Shown here in pieces: positions 47,101-55,717 of a stretch of 64,000 nt of DNA; within the stretch, counting starts at the first letter, position 1; each line of letters starts with the position of its first letter. Source of the stretch: Komagataeibacter medellinensis NBRC 3288 (GTDB lineage Bacteria; Pseudomonadota; Alphaproteobacteria; Acetobacterales; Acetobacteraceae). The position numbers and the translations under genes are program-made. Below the pieces are notes generated by a model, which worked only from the letters and a program-made list of their open reading frames with translations, had not been told where the DNA came from and made no database searches. Location: NCBI RefSeq assembly GCF_000182745.2, contig NC_016027.1, positions 251,001 through 315,000 on the forward strand, given 5' to 3'.

Positions 47101-49725
47101 GGCGGGCAGCATCGGCAGGAAAGCGGGCAGCGCCACGGCGGCCAGTATGAATGCCGTCCATACAAGGGCGGCATGGAATGGCAGGAACCAGCACGCCGCA
47201 AGGCTGAGCAGCACAAGCGGTGTGCACAGCGTACGCCGCAGGTTGTCGAGCATTTTCCACAGCGCGAGGCCCGACAGCCGCCTGTGCGGGGGTAGCCGGC
47301 GGTAAGAAAGGCTGGGTATGATCCATGGCAGCAGTTGCCAGTCGCCCCGTGTCCAGCGGTGCAGCCTCTGGGCAGCGACAAGGTAGTCGGTGGGAAACTC
47401 CTCCACCACTTCCACATCGCTTACCAGGCCCGCACGGGCGAATATCCCCTCGAACAGGTCATGGCTGAGCAGGGTGGACTCCGGCACGCGGTCTGCCAGT
47501 GCGGCTTCGAAGGCGTCGATGTCATAAATACCCTTGCCCGCGTATGACCCTTCGCCAAACATGTCCTGGTACAGGTCGGACACGGCGGCGGAATAGGCGT
47601 CTATCCCGCTGGCGGAGGCGAATATGCGCTGGAACAGTGTGCTTTCATGCCCCACGGGAAGCGACGGCGTAACCCGTGGCTGCAAGATGGCGTATCCCTC
47701 GCGCACCCGCCCCGATACGGGATCGAAGCGTGCGACGTTGAGTGGATGCGCGATCTTGCCGATCAGGCGGCGGACTGTCTCAAGTGGCAGGCGCGTGTCG
47801 GCATCAAGCGTTATGATGTATTTCACATCCACGGGCAGGGCGCAGGCGGGGGGAAGGAAAGTTGTGTCGGTCGCGCCGCGCAGCAGGCGGTTGAGTTCGT
47901 GCAGCTTGCCACGCTTGCGTTCCCAGCCCATCCAGACCCGCTCGCTTTTGCTCCATACCCGCCTGCGGTGGAAGAGATGGAAGTGCACGGCGCCGGGTGG
48001 TGCGTCATATTTGGCGTTAAGCTGGTCTATCCCCCGCTGTGCCAATGCCACAAGCGGCTCATCGGCAGGGGCGTGGGGGCCGTCATGGTCGGTCCAGTCG
48101 CTCAGAAGCGCAAAGCAGACCGATGGGTCACGCGTGGCCAGGTAATGCACTTCGATACGTGCCAGCAGTTCAGTGACCGTATCTTCCGTCACCAGCAGGG
48201 CGGGCACCACCACCATGGTCCGCAGGTGGGCGGGAATGCCGCCACGGAATTCCAGCCCCGGCAGGCTTGTGACATGGACCATGCCCAGCGCCAGACGGTT
48301 TACGCAGGCGACGGCTGCCTCCGATACCGGAATGAACGCCATGACCGGCAGTAGCCATGCCCAGCCGATGCCCCCGTATTGGGCCAGCCACAGCGGCAGG
48401 GCTAGGAACATCATGGTCAGCACTATGACAAGGCTGCTGTAGGCCGTGATTCCATGGCTGCAGAAATGCCGCACCAGCATGCGGCACAGGGGGAGGCGGA
48501 AGCCGATGGCTGCCTCCAGCGCGGGCCGTCCGGACATAAGCAGGTAGTACCCGGGATCGGCATGGCGCGGGTCGGGCCCGTGTGCGGCCTGCGCCATGGC
48601 TATCGCGCGGCGGGCAATGTCCATTTCACTCAGCGTGCTGCCGCGCGCCAGTTCTTCCACGGCCTTGCGGTACAGGTCGCGGCTGGCAAAGTCAGCCTGG
48701 GTAAAGCTGTCATATTGGGCAAAAAGGCCGTTGATCAGGCAGACGCAGTCAAAAGCTTCCGTCCAGTCCAGCCCCGCGATAAGCCGCAGGCTGGTGATGA
48801 CGTTGCGGATGGTAGCGTTAAAGGCGCCCTGTTCGTGCAGGTCGTCGCGCACCGCGTCTTCCACCGTGGTGCCGCGGTCCGCCAGGCGCTGTTCCAGCCA
48901 GACAAGGGCGGGGTCCTTTTCAGGGTCCAGCCCACGTGAGCGGTGGGCCAACTGGGCAGTGAACGCACGGGTCAGGACACAGGGGTCTATCATGGCCAGG
49001 AATCTGGACAGAGCTGCGGGTGTGCCCTTGCGATACGCCTCCAGCCGATCGGCCAATGCATCGGCTTCGCGTCTGTTGGTGTTGTTGTCCATTATCGCGG
49101 CCACCACACGGCGCAGGTTTTCGATCAACACGATGCGCAGCGTGATGGGAACGGCCCATAATTCACCAATCGTCAGTGGCGTGACACTCTGGTAGGCCAA
49201 AAGGTAGGCGTACAGCGTATCGGGAGTGAAGCTGCTGTCGGTATGCGCCACCAGCGCCCATGCCACGCCGAACACCCGTGGCAGGCCGGCAAACGGCCCG
49301 TCAGCCAGCTTGGGCAGGCGGGCGTAATAGCCGGGTGGCAGGTCAAGGTCGGTCTCGCGTATCTGCATGTCCACAAGGGCGTAATTATCCGCCAGCCACT
49401 GTGCGGCGGGGGTCAGTTGTTTTCCGGCCCGTATGGCTTCGGCTATCCGTATGTCGGCAGTGCGCAGGAAGGCCCCGTTTTCTGCCAGGCGACGGGACAG
49501 GGGGTGCCCGTATCCCCTTGTGCGGGGTGATATGTTCTGGACCGCCGCCAGGCTTTTGGCATGGGCTTCGAGCCGTTCGGGGCCAAATATCTCGCTTTTC
49601 AGCGGTGTGGTGTCATTTTCCCATGCCATACGGTGTGGCTGTCCCATCAGTCGTGCCAGCCACGAACGCCGTGGTGGCATGAAGGCTGGACCGGGTTGCG
49701 AAGGGGGTAAGGGCGTCCCGTCCAT
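41179..49725 (-). CDS. ndvB: Cyclic beta-1,2-glucan synthase, NdvB/ChvB type
   Basis: 2848 residues, the full length of the rhizobial NdvB/ChvB family. Residues ~30-420 form the N-terminal cytoplasmic domain; membrane helices are near 430-470 and again at ~820-1000. The glucosyltransferase domain between them has the DAD metal motif (TLDADTRLP, ~643) and QRLHRW (~793, QxxRW). A glycoamylase-like chain-length/cyclisation domain follows (SWSGSMFEYLMPSL ~1355, HHQGMSIL ~1500). Two beta-sandwich/GH94-type parts complete it, the second with the phosphorylase blocks ISDDCTWLAHTV (~2445) and GTGDWNDGMNRVG (~2520). It makes periplasmic cyclic beta-glucans for osmo-adaptation. No ndvA exporter is adjacent. 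Confidence 0.95.
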   Translation of the reverse strand: MDGTPLPPSQPGPAFMPPRRSWLARLMGQPHRMAWENDTTPLKSEIFGPERLEAHAKSLAAVQNISPRTRGYGHPLSRRLAENGAFLRTADIRIAEAIRAGKQLTPAAQWLADNYALVDMQIRETDLDLPPGYYARLPKLADGPFAGLPRVFGVAWALVAHTDSSFTPDTLYAYLLAYQSVTPLTIGELWAVPITLRIVLIENLRRVVAAIMDNNTNRREADALADRLEAYRKGTPAALSRFLAMIDPCVLTRAFTAQLAHRSRGLDPEKDPALVWLEQRLADRGTTVEDAVRDDLHEQGAFNATIRNVITSLRLIAGLDWTEAFDCVCLINGLFAQYDSFTQADFASRDLYRKAVEELARGSTLSEMDIARRAIAMAQAAHGPDPRHADPGYYLLMSGRPALEAAIGFRLPLCRMLVRHFCSHGITAYSSLVIVLTMMFLALPLWLAQYGGIGWAWLLPVMAFIPVSEAAVACVNRLALGMVHVTSLPGLEFRGGIPAHLRTMVVVPALLVTEDTVTELLARIEVHYLATRDPSVCFALLSDWTDHDGPHAPADEPLVALAQRGIDQLNAKYDAPPGAVHFHLFHRRRVWSKSERVWMGWERKRGKLHELNRLLRGATDTTFLPPACALPVDVKYIITLDADTRLPLETVRRLIGKIAHPLNVARFDPVSGRVREGYAILQPRVTPSLPVGHESTLFQRIFASASGIDAYSAAVSDLYQDMFGEGSYAGKGIYDIDAFEAALADRVPESTLLSHDLFEGIFARAGLVSDVEVVEEFPTDYLVAAQRLHRWTRGDWQLLPWIIPSLSYRRLPPHRRLSGLALWKMLDNLRRTLCTPLVLLSLAACWFLPFHAALVWTAFILAAVALPAFLPMLPALVPRREWITLRSYLSVLGHASAEAAVMTFLNIAFLAHLSFLMTDAIMRTLARVFLTRRHMLQWVPAAQIAGLLRSGLAGYYGRMVPAPMLAGVIALAVSLWAPWNLFLALPFAVLWCLSPAIAMWASRTPVIAARTRPSRTDIRTLRMTARRTWRFFETFTTPDDNMLPPDNFQEDPTAVVARRTSPTNIGLYLLCTASARDYGWCGLADTVARLEATLATLERMPRYRGHFYNWYATADLQPLEPVYISSVDSGNLAGHLIALASTCQHWQENEPQTDPWREGTIDGLNIAIADMTFRDGTRLSHGVAERKMLRQLAAFKNSVQSAPARALTDFSALCEQAETLVRQADHLPAMADATATADRTFWIAAARRTLESHLRDMDTDLYATLGARLGVIAHTARRLAQEMDFRFLCNPTRKMLSIGYLVAQDTQDTNCYDLLASEARLAVFFAIAKGDMPAQDWFRLGRPITPVGNGAALVSWSGSMFEYLMPSLVMRAPMGSLLAQTNTLIVQRQIAYGQARGIPWGISESAYNVRDLDYTYQYSNFGIPGLGLKRGLGLDTVVAPYATMLGAMVDSKKAVANLYALEKAGALGRFGLYESLDYTPGRIPDGSTVAIIRAYMAHHQGMSILAVADAIMNGIMRARFHDDPVIASAELLLQERAPRTGAVARPLPTEDAAPAPVHAINAPSGRYMEQADTLSPVTHLLSNGRYVVMLTAAGSGYSRWQGQAITRWREDATCDDYGQYIYIKNRRSGQVWSAGLQPGGVRPDEYGVGFHEDRAEFARRDGTITTTLEIRISAETDAEIRQLSIFNAGSETLDIDITSYAELALLPQAADLAHPAFTKLFVQTEYLPATRALIATRRRRTPDEAGIWVAHLAMCDTPVEIETDRARFIGRGHSVHDPVALRAAEPLGGHTGTVLDPALCIRTHATIRPGTMARVTFWTMVAPTRAALLDLIETHHDAAAVERVRTLAWTQAQVQLRHLDMTPATADLFQQLAGHIIFAGPALRAGSTAITKGAGPQPLLWEQGISGDLPIMVLRIKENANMDIVRLLLLAHEYFQLKQLAVDLVILNEHPASYLQDLQVSLDQLVHARPRAGNDMGSVRVLRTDLVTPAMRNLIISVARVVLDAERGLAEQLGQAERTPPRPFPPVAARPQPDTPDFGMPPVPVLEFFNGHGGFALDGHEYVIVLEPGQTTPAPWVNVISNDRFGFQVSAEGSGYTWSGNSREHQITPWSNDATSDHAGEIFYFRDENTGTLWCPTATTRRDPQATYVTRHGYGHTRLERIAHGIASSLLQYVPTDDPVKITRIQLHNQSGQARTLSVTAYVEWVLGAARSTTAPFISTTMDPDTGALFARNHWKPEYANRVAFADIGGYLSASSGDRGAFIGRNATMDNPIAFIHPNGVQGRTGAGLDPCGVVQTVVTLPPGGRAEIVFLLGEGTDEEQARALVSHYRSADLDRVLATVKAHWKKVTGGIEVHTPDRTMDIMLNGWLLYQTLASRVQARAGFYQASGAYGFRDQLQDGMALALTCPQRVRAHLLRAASRQFVEGDVQHWWLPDTGAGVRTHISDDCTWLAHTVLHYVTTTGDMGVLEEQVPFLEGPALPLNEHDRFMIPVRSALTGTLFEHCARALDHSMAVGTHGLPLMGTGDWNDGMNRVGEKGQGESVWLGWFLHATLGAFIPLARARGEHTRAQAWQDHAQALVTALEATWDGDWYLRAYFDDGTPLGTHKAAECEIDAISQSWAVLSGVAPPERGEHAMRSVMTHLVRRQDGLVLVLTPPFNTAEPDPGYIRGYPPGIRENGGQYTHAALWTVMAMAALGDGDQAHALLHMLNPINHARTPADVARYRLEPYVVAADIYSTPPHVGRGGWSWYTGSAGWMQRVGVETILGIRIVGTQLVVQPCIPHQWPQFRALVRWRTATYHITVLNPHQVCRGIGHATLDGMPLPATGVIDMVDDGATHNVDMTLGMTA

Positions 49726-50332
49726 TCATGGCTCCAGTGGCTTGCGCGCGGGGGCACGTCTGTCCGGCAGGGTTTTTATTTGCGGAACAGGCTTGTCCGG
49801 GGTGGGGGGGATGGGCAGAGCAGTCGGTCCAGTAGGCCGGTTGCGGGTCGGTTTGTGTGTTGCGGGGGGCGGGTTGCCGGTATGGCTGGCGATCCTGCCC
49901 GCTCCCGCCCCGTGGAGGGGGCGGGATGGAGCGTCTGCTGCCCGGATATTGCCGGTTGTCGGGGTGCACTCATCCTCTGTTCTCCTTGCGCGGGGACTGT
50001 GGGAACGGCGTTGATGATGGTATTTCGGGTAAGGGGCGTCGCACGTCCGCGCAGCGGGTGCGTGGCGCTCCAGTGCTGCATGAACGCAGGCGTATGGGGG
50101 CACGTTGCACGGGTAGGCATGTATTTTGTCCGACAGCCACGAATACTCGCCAAATATTTCTACATGGCGGTATTATGTCTGCGCTGGCGCTACCCTTGCG
50201 GGCGGCAATCAGGGTGTCATGTTTTATTATATTGGATGGTCACATCGTGCCGATGCCACCGGACCTGTCATGGCGCGTTGGGGCATGACAGGCCGAGCAT
50301 GCCTGCCGGTTTATGTGACAGGTAGGGTCCGC
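49726..50332. other. Divergent intergenic region ndvB/antiporter
   Basis: About 600 bases. Several long open frames exist only because of GC-rich, Pro/Gly/Arg-biased sequence; none looks like a protein. It probably holds the promoters of ndvB (leftward) and of the antiporter (rightward). Confidence 0.4.
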
Positions 50333-51919
50333 ATGTCCAATGTAGGGCGTTTTGAGTTCATCCTGCTTCTGATTGTCCTGATCGTGGGACTGGAACTGGC
50401 GGCGCGCAAACTGCGCCTGCCGCCTGCCGCCGCCCTTGTGCTGGGGGGTATTGCCATTGCCCTTGTGCCGGGCGTGCCGGTGATCGGCATAGATCCCGAT
50501 CTGGTGCTGATCGTGTTCCTGCCGCCGCTGCTACTGGCGGGGGCCTATTTCTCCGTCTGGCATGCGTTTCGCGCCCATCTGGGGGGGATCCTTCAACTTG
50601 CGGTGGGTGGGGTCGCGTTCACCACCTTTGTCGTGGGGGTGGTTGCGCACTGGCTCATTGGTGACCTGCCATGGGCGGGATGCCTGGTGCTGGGTGCGAT
50701 CGTGGCCCCGCCCGATGCGGTGGCGGCCAAGGCCGTGCTTAAGCATGTGCACCTGCCCGAGCGGATCACGACGCTGCTGGAAGGCGAAAGCCTGCTTGAT
50801 GATGCGGCAAGCCTTGTCATCTACCGCTTTGCAAGCCTCGCGGTGCTGACCGGGGAATTCAGTCCCGTCCAGGCGGGCATGACGTTCGGCCTGCTGGCGC
50901 TGGGCGGGCTTGTTGTGGGGGGCGGGCTGGGATGGCTGTGGATCAGGCTGCTGGAGCGCGTGCGGGATCGTATACTCAGCATTACCATGACCTTGCTGCT
51001 GCCATGGGTTGCCTATATCGGCGGCGAGATGGTGGGGGCATCGGGCGTCATCACCACCGTTGTGGCGGGTTTGGTGCTGGGGTGGCGGCAACATGATGTT
51101 TTCAGCGCCGATGAACGCCTGCGTTGGGCCGCGGTATGGGAAGTGCTGGTATTCGTGCTGGAATCCCTGGTGTTTGTGCTGATCGGTCTTTCACTGCACG
51201 CGATCGTGCTGCGCCACATGGGCACGGCCTGGGTGGCGCAGGATGTGTTCCGTCCCGTGGCGGGCATTGTCACCGCCGTTCTGGTCTCACGCTTTGTGTG
51301 GATGTTCTTGACCGAGGGGCTGCGCGTGGCCTGGCTGCCACCGCAGGCCCGGCCCGGTCTGCGGGGTTTTTTCACGTTTGGTGTCATAATGGGGTGGTGC
51401 GGCATGCGGGGCGTGGTCAGCCTGGCCATCGTGCTGGCCCTGCCTGCTGCCATGCCGGAGCGCGACGTGATGCAGATCACGACCTTCGTGGTCATTCTTG
51501 TGACCGTGCTGGGACAGGGCACCACCATCGGCTGGCTCATCCGCGCGGTGGGTGGAGAGAGCGGGCGTGGGCAGCAGTACCATCATCTGTCCGTCTCGCA
51601 GGCCCGTGCCCTTGTTGCGCATGCACAGGAACAGGCCATGCGCCAGCAGGCTTATGATGCCCAGGGACAACTGGTGCATGGCCGCCTGCTGGAACAGTAT
51701 GCCTATCGTGCGGAACTGGCCGAACGGTTCAGCCACCAACAGCAGGCGCTTCAGGGCAGGCAGGATGCCCATTACCATGCATTGCTGCTCACCATACAGG
51801 CCGGGCGGGCCGAACTGCTACGCCTGCACCGTGGTGGTGAAATCCATGATGCCGTGCTGCACCAGCTTGAACATGAACTGGACCTGCAACAGATGACGGC
51901 TGAAGGTGGCCTGATCTGA
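50333..51919 (+). CDS. Na+/H+ antiporter, CPA1 family
   Basis: 528 residues. About twelve membrane helices (residues 5-420) are followed by a cytoplasmic, helical Gln/His/Arg-rich tail (LVAHAQEQAMRQQAYDAQGQ...). Signature regions are VFLPPLLLAGAYF, the ion-site block GAIVAPPDAVAAKAVLK, LLEGESLLDDAASLVIYR and GWCGMRGVVSLAIVLALP, all typical for NhaP/CPA1 bacterial Na+/H+ antiporters (Asp in the PPDA and DD motifs bind the ion). The ATG at 50333 follows AGGTAGGG and starts the first helix; the open frame upstream is not family-like. It exchanges external protons for internal Na+ or K+, useful in an acid-producing organism. Confidence 0.93.
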   Translation: MSNVGRFEFILLLIVLIVGLELAARKLRLPPAAALVLGGIAIALVPGVPVIGIDPDLVLIVFLPPLLLAGAYFSVWHAFRAHLGGILQLAVGGVAFTTFVVGVVAHWLIGDLPWAGCLVLGAIVAPPDAVAAKAVLKHVHLPERITTLLEGESLLDDAASLVIYRFASLAVLTGEFSPVQAGMTFGLLALGGLVVGGGLGWLWIRLLERVRDRILSITMTLLLPWVAYIGGEMVGASGVITTVVAGLVLGWRQHDVFSADERLRWAAVWEVLVFVLESLVFVLIGLSLHAIVLRHMGTAWVAQDVFRPVAGIVTAVLVSRFVWMFLTEGLRVAWLPPQARPGLRGFFTFGVIMGWCGMRGVVSLAIVLALPAAMPERDVMQITTFVVILVTVLGQGTTIGWLIRAVGGESGRGQQYHHLSVSQARALVAHAQEQAMRQQAYDAQGQLVHGRLLEQYAYRAELAERFSHQQQALQGRQDAHYHALLLTIQAGRAELLRLHRGGEIHDAVLHQLEHELDLQQMTAEGGLI

Positions 51920-51960
51920 CGCGCGTGATCGGAACTGTCTCACCAGCCGGCCTGCAATGC

Positions 51961-52860
51961 CTACATCACGGCTGCTGCCATGAGCTGTGCCAGCCAGTCG
52001 GCAAAGACCTGAAGGCGGCGCGAGAGGTGCCTGCGGTGCGGGTAGAGCAGCGCCATGGGCAGCGGTTCAGCCCGCCAGCACGGCATGACCTCCACCAGTT
52101 CGCCAGCCCGGATATGGTGGCGGACATCATAGGCGGGCACCTGTATCAGCCCAAGGCCGGCAAGACAGCAGGCCACCAGGGTTTCGGCACTGTTTACGCT
52201 GACCCGCCACGACAGGTCGCGCGTGTGCCGTCTGCCATCTTCCATCCATTCCCATTCTTCCACCCTGCCGGTAGTGGGGGAGGCATAGCCCACGGCCTCA
52301 TGGCCCGCCAGGTCGGCAGGGTGGCATGGCGTGCCCCGACGGGCAAGATAGGCAGGGCTTGCCACGTTGATGAGGGCAAGCTCTCCCATTGTGCGGGCGA
52401 CAAGGCCGGAGTCTTCAAGCGGGCCGACACGCAGCACGCAGTCAATGCCGTCTTCCACCAGGTTGACCGCTCTGTCGGTCGCGCCCAGTTCAATATTGAT
52501 TTCCGGATGGCGCTGTATAAAGGCAGGCAGGGCAGGAGCGACCAGCAAGCGTGCAATCCGACCGGGCATGTTCACGCGCAACAGGCCGCGTGGGCCAGCG
52601 CGGTCGGGGCGGAACAGCGCCTCGGCTTCCTCCACATCGGCAATCAGGCGCAGGCAGTGCGTGTAGAAGACCGTGCCATCAGGCGTGGGGGCGACGGAAC
52701 GCGTGGTACGGGCCAGCAGGCGCGTGCCCAGCCGGTTCTCCAGTTCCTGTATGGCGGCGGAAACGGAGGAGCGCGGCATCCCGAGCGTATCTGCCGCACG
52801 GGTAAAGCTGGCGCTTTCCACCACGCGGGCGAAGATGCGGAACAGGTCGATGCGGTCCAT
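51961..52860 (-). CDS. LysR-family transcriptional regulator
   Basis: 299 residues from ATG 52860. The N-terminal winged HTH is canonical (MDRIDLFRIFARVVESASFTRAADTLGMPRSSVSAAIQELENRLG) and the C-terminal PBP-like effector domain starts near 90 (GLLRVNMPGRIARLLVAPAL). It belongs to the branch that often controls a divergently placed reductase. The gene is divergent from the SDR gene at 53004 with a palindrome between them, which suggests control of that gene and of itself. Confidence 0.93.
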   Translation of the reverse strand: MDRIDLFRIFARVVESASFTRAADTLGMPRSSVSAAIQELENRLGTRLLARTTRSVAPTPDGTVFYTHCLRLIADVEEAEALFRPDRAGPRGLLRVNMPGRIARLLVAPALPAFIQRHPEINIELGATDRAVNLVEDGIDCVLRVGPLEDSGLVARTMGELALINVASPAYLARRGTPCHPADLAGHEAVGYASPTTGRVEEWEWMEDGRRHTRDLSWRVSVNSAETLVACCLAGLGLIQVPAYDVRHHIRAGELVEVMPCWRAEPLPMALLYPHRRHLSRRLQVFADWLAQLMAAAVM

Positions 52861-52896
52861 GGTACTTTCCATGCGGTACGGGTTTGTTCGAAATTC

Positions 52897-52913
52897 CTGA
52901 CATATGTTGTCAG
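52897..52913. promoter_or_regulatory. Candidate LysR operator
   Basis: Perfect palindrome CTGACA-TATGT-TGTCAG in the 143-base divergent region between the LysR gene and the SDR gene, close to the LysR start. Position and dyad symmetry fit an LTTR binding site; the assignment is inferred. Confidence 0.55.
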
Positions 52914-53003
52914 TAAATAACACTTTATGCCTGTATTATGCCTGATAACCTGGCGCCATGAAAAGCGTTGCATGCGCTTGCACACAAGGGATGGAGGCAA
53001 TCC

Positions 53004-53777
53004 ATGGCAGACCATGGCATAAAGGGTAAGACGGTTCTGATCGCAGGCGGCGCCAAGAACCTTGGTGGCCTGATCGCGCGTGATCTTGCAGCGCATGGCG
53101 CAAAGGCCATCGCCATCCATTACAACAGCGAGGCAACACGGCCTGATGCGGACAAGACGCTGGCCGACCTGAAGGCTGCCGGTGTCAATGCCGTTGCGCT
53201 TCAGGCCGACCTTACGCGCGATGGCGCGATGGCGCAGTTGTTTGCCGATGTGGTGGCCCGGATCGGCCGCCCCGATATTGCAATCAATACGGTAGGCAAA
53301 GTGCTCAAGAAGCCCATCGCCGAGACGAGCGAGGCGGAATATGATTCCATGTTCGCCATCAATACCCGTGTTGCGTATTTCTTTATCAAGGAAGCAGGCA
53401 AGCACCTTAATGATAACGGCAAGCTGGTCACCATCGTGACCTCGCTGCTCGGTGCCTATACGCCGTTCTATTCCACCTATGCCGGCTCAAAGGCGGCGGT
53501 GGAGCATTTTACGCGCGCGGCCTCGAAGGAGTTTGGCGCACGCGGCATATCGGTCAACGCCATTGGCCCCGGCCCGATGGATACGCCGTTCTTCTACGGT
53601 CAGGAGCAGCCCGATGCCGTGGCCTATCACAAATCAGCCGCAGCACTTTCCGCTTTCAGCAAGACGGGACTGACGGATATAGCCGATATCGCGCCCTATG
53701 TCCGCTTCGTGGTGTCGGAAGGGTGGTGGATGACGGGGCAGACCATTCTGGTCAATGGCGGCTACACTACCAAGTAA
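53004..53777 (+). CDS. Short-chain dehydrogenase/reductase
   Basis: 257 residues from ATG 53004 (AUGGAGG just upstream). Classical SDR features: cofactor motif VLIAGGAKNLGGLIARDLA, DLTRDGAMAQLF, INTVGKVL (NNAG equivalent), catalytic Ser in IVTSLLGAY, YAGSK with Tyr and Lys, and NAIGPGPMDTPF. An NAD(P)H-dependent oxidoreductase of unknown substrate. It is probably controlled by the divergent LysR regulator. Confidence 0.92.
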   Translation: MADHGIKGKTVLIAGGAKNLGGLIARDLAAHGAKAIAIHYNSEATRPDADKTLADLKAAGVNAVALQADLTRDGAMAQLFADVVARIGRPDIAINTVGKVLKKPIAETSEAEYDSMFAINTRVAYFFIKEAGKHLNDNGKLVTIVTSLLGAYTPFYSTYAGSKAAVEHFTRAASKEFGARGISVNAIGPGPMDTPFFYGQEQPDAVAYHKSAAALSAFSKTGLTDIADIAPYVRFVVSEGWWMTGQTILVNGGYTTK

Positions 53778-53803
53778 GCAGCGCAGACAGGCGGCGCGCC
53801 ACT

Positions 53804-55678
53804 TTACCGGTAGCCTGCCGCCTGCAGGGCAAACAGTTCCGCATAGCGCCCGCCATGGGCCAGAAGCTGGGCGTGGGTGCCCTGTTCGAGTACCCTGCCG
53901 TGCTCTAGCACCACGATCCGTTCCGCAGTCCGCACGGTGGAGAAGCGGTGCGAGATCACCAGCGCTGCCTTGCCGTGGCGCAGCGCGCGCAGGCGTTCGA
54001 ACACATCCGCTTCCGCCCTGGCGTCAAGAGCGGATGTCGGCTCATCGAGTATCAGCAGGTCGGCATCGCGCATGTAGGCGCGCGATATGGCAATCTTCTG
54101 CCACTCTCCCCCTGAAAGTTCACGCCCGCGCGCAAGCTGCTTGCCCAGTGGCTGGTCATAGCCATGGGGGAGCCTGCCCACCACCTCATCCGCCAGCCCT
54201 TCGCGTGCCGCTGCCCGGATGCGCGCGGTGTCTGACAGGGCGTCGATCCGACCTATGGCAATATTTTCCGCGGCTGTCAGGCTGTAGCGGACAAAATCCT
54301 GAAAGATCACGCCAATATGGGCGCGCAGGTCTGCAAGGTCCATGTCGCGCAGGGATACGCCATCAACCGTGATCCGTCCTTCATCGGGTTCGTACAGCCG
54401 GGTCAGCAGCTTGACGATGGTCGTTTTGCCCGCCCCGTTTTCCCCCACCAGCGCCACCGTCTCGCCAGCGCCGATGTTCAGGTCAAGATTGCGTATCGCC
54501 CAGCGGTCTGTGCCGGGGTAACGGAAGCCCACGTTTTCAAAACGGATGCTGTGGCGGATGGGGGAGGGGAAGGGCCGCGTGGCGGCGGAGGCCGGGACAA
54601 TGACCGGGCGCAGGTCAAGGAAAGCAAAGAAATCATCAAGGTACTGCGCCTGACTGGCAGTCTGGGTCACACCTAGCAACAGGCTGGACAGGATGGTGTG
54701 CAGGCGCACGAACGAGCCTGACAGGAAGGTCAGGTCACCAACCGAAAACCGCCCCTGCACCGTATCCCATACAATGACGATATAGATCGTGTAATAGGCC
54801 ACCGACCCGATCATGCCAAACAGCCCGCTCCACACAAAGCGGCGCAGCGCCAGCCTGCGGTTCTGTGCCATAAGCGTTGTGGCCGCCGCACGGAACCGCC
54901 CGACCAGGAAATCGCCCAGCCCGAACAGCTTGAGTTCCTTGGCGTGTTCCGCACTGGAACCGATGTGGCGCAGGTAGTCCATCTCCCGGCGCTCGGCTGT
55001 CTTGGCGCGTTGCAGGCGGTAGCCTTCAGCATTGAAATGGGCTTCACCCGCTGTGGCGGGCAGCAGGGCCAGTAGCAGTACTACCACCATCCAAGGTGCG
55101 AATGCCATGACACCCGCAGCCAGTGTGATGGCGGTCAGGGCGACCTTGGCGATGTTGAACAGTTGCACCAGCAGGTTGTTGCGACCCGAAGCCTGGCGGC
55201 GCGCGCGCTCAAGCAGGTCCTGCAGTTCGCTCGATTCAAACTGTTGCAGGTCCAGTGTCGCGGCATGTTCCATCAGGGACAGGCTTACGTCATTTACGTA
55301 GCGCTCGTTCAGCAGGCCATCGACCAGTACCGTGGCGCGCGCCGTCAGGTCGGACAGGATGATGAGTGCGAACTCCAGCGCAACCCAGCCTTCCAGCCGC
55401 ATCGCAGGTCCATGCAGCCCCCATGCCAGCAGGGTTGTGGGGGGCATGTGCAGGCTGCTCAGGTGAATGACCTCATCCACAATCAGCTTGCCCACATAAA
55501 GCGCAAGCGAAGGCTGGACCGCCTGCACCAGCCGCAGGGCCATGCTACCTACGGTCAGCGTCGGGCTGCACCGCCATATCTGGCGGAACATGCGCGGCAC
55601 ATGCGCATAGACCCCGAAACGTCGGGCAAGGCGCGTGCGCCATGGCGGCCGGGCAGGGGGCGGGCTGGCCTGTGTCAC
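53804..55678 (-). CDS. ABC exporter, fused permease/ATPase half-transporter
   Basis: 624 residues. The N-terminal transmembrane domain has about six helices (residues 35-330). The C-terminal nucleotide-binding domain has Walker A GENGAGKTT (~411), signature LSGGEWQK (~523), Walker B LLILDEPTSALD (~541) and the H-loop in VISHRFSTVR. Such half-transporters dimerise to export lipids, peptides or polysaccharides. The substrate is unknown. It differs from the NdvA-type glucan exporters in its N-terminus. It stands alone next to a broken LuxR-type regulator gene on the same strand. Confidence 0.9.
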   Translation of the reverse strand: MTQASPPPARPPWRTRLARRFGVYAHVPRMFRQIWRCSPTLTVGSMALRLVQAVQPSLALYVGKLIVDEVIHLSSLHMPPTTLLAWGLHGPAMRLEGWVALEFALIILSDLTARATVLVDGLLNERYVNDVSLSLMEHAATLDLQQFESSELQDLLERARRQASGRNNLLVQLFNIAKVALTAITLAAGVMAFAPWMVVVLLLALLPATAGEAHFNAEGYRLQRAKTAERREMDYLRHIGSSAEHAKELKLFGLGDFLVGRFRAAATTLMAQNRRLALRRFVWSGLFGMIGSVAYYTIYIVIVWDTVQGRFSVGDLTFLSGSFVRLHTILSSLLLGVTQTASQAQYLDDFFAFLDLRPVIVPASAATRPFPSPIRHSIRFENVGFRYPGTDRWAIRNLDLNIGAGETVALVGENGAGKTTIVKLLTRLYEPDEGRITVDGVSLRDMDLADLRAHIGVIFQDFVRYSLTAAENIAIGRIDALSDTARIRAAAREGLADEVVGRLPHGYDQPLGKQLARGRELSGGEWQKIAISRAYMRDADLLILDEPTSALDARAEADVFERLRALRHGKAALVISHRFSTVRTAERIVVLEHGRVLEQGTHAQLLAHGGRYAELFALQAAGYR

Positions 55679-55717
55679 GTAGTCTCCACTGTGGTCTGCA
55701 TTGCGTGCCGTGGGGTG

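Noticed and set aside
53804-55678. NdvA/ChvA glucan exporter
   Set aside because: The ATPase domain is generic and the N-terminal membrane domain does not show the NdvA pattern; it is also separated from ndvB by unrelated genes.
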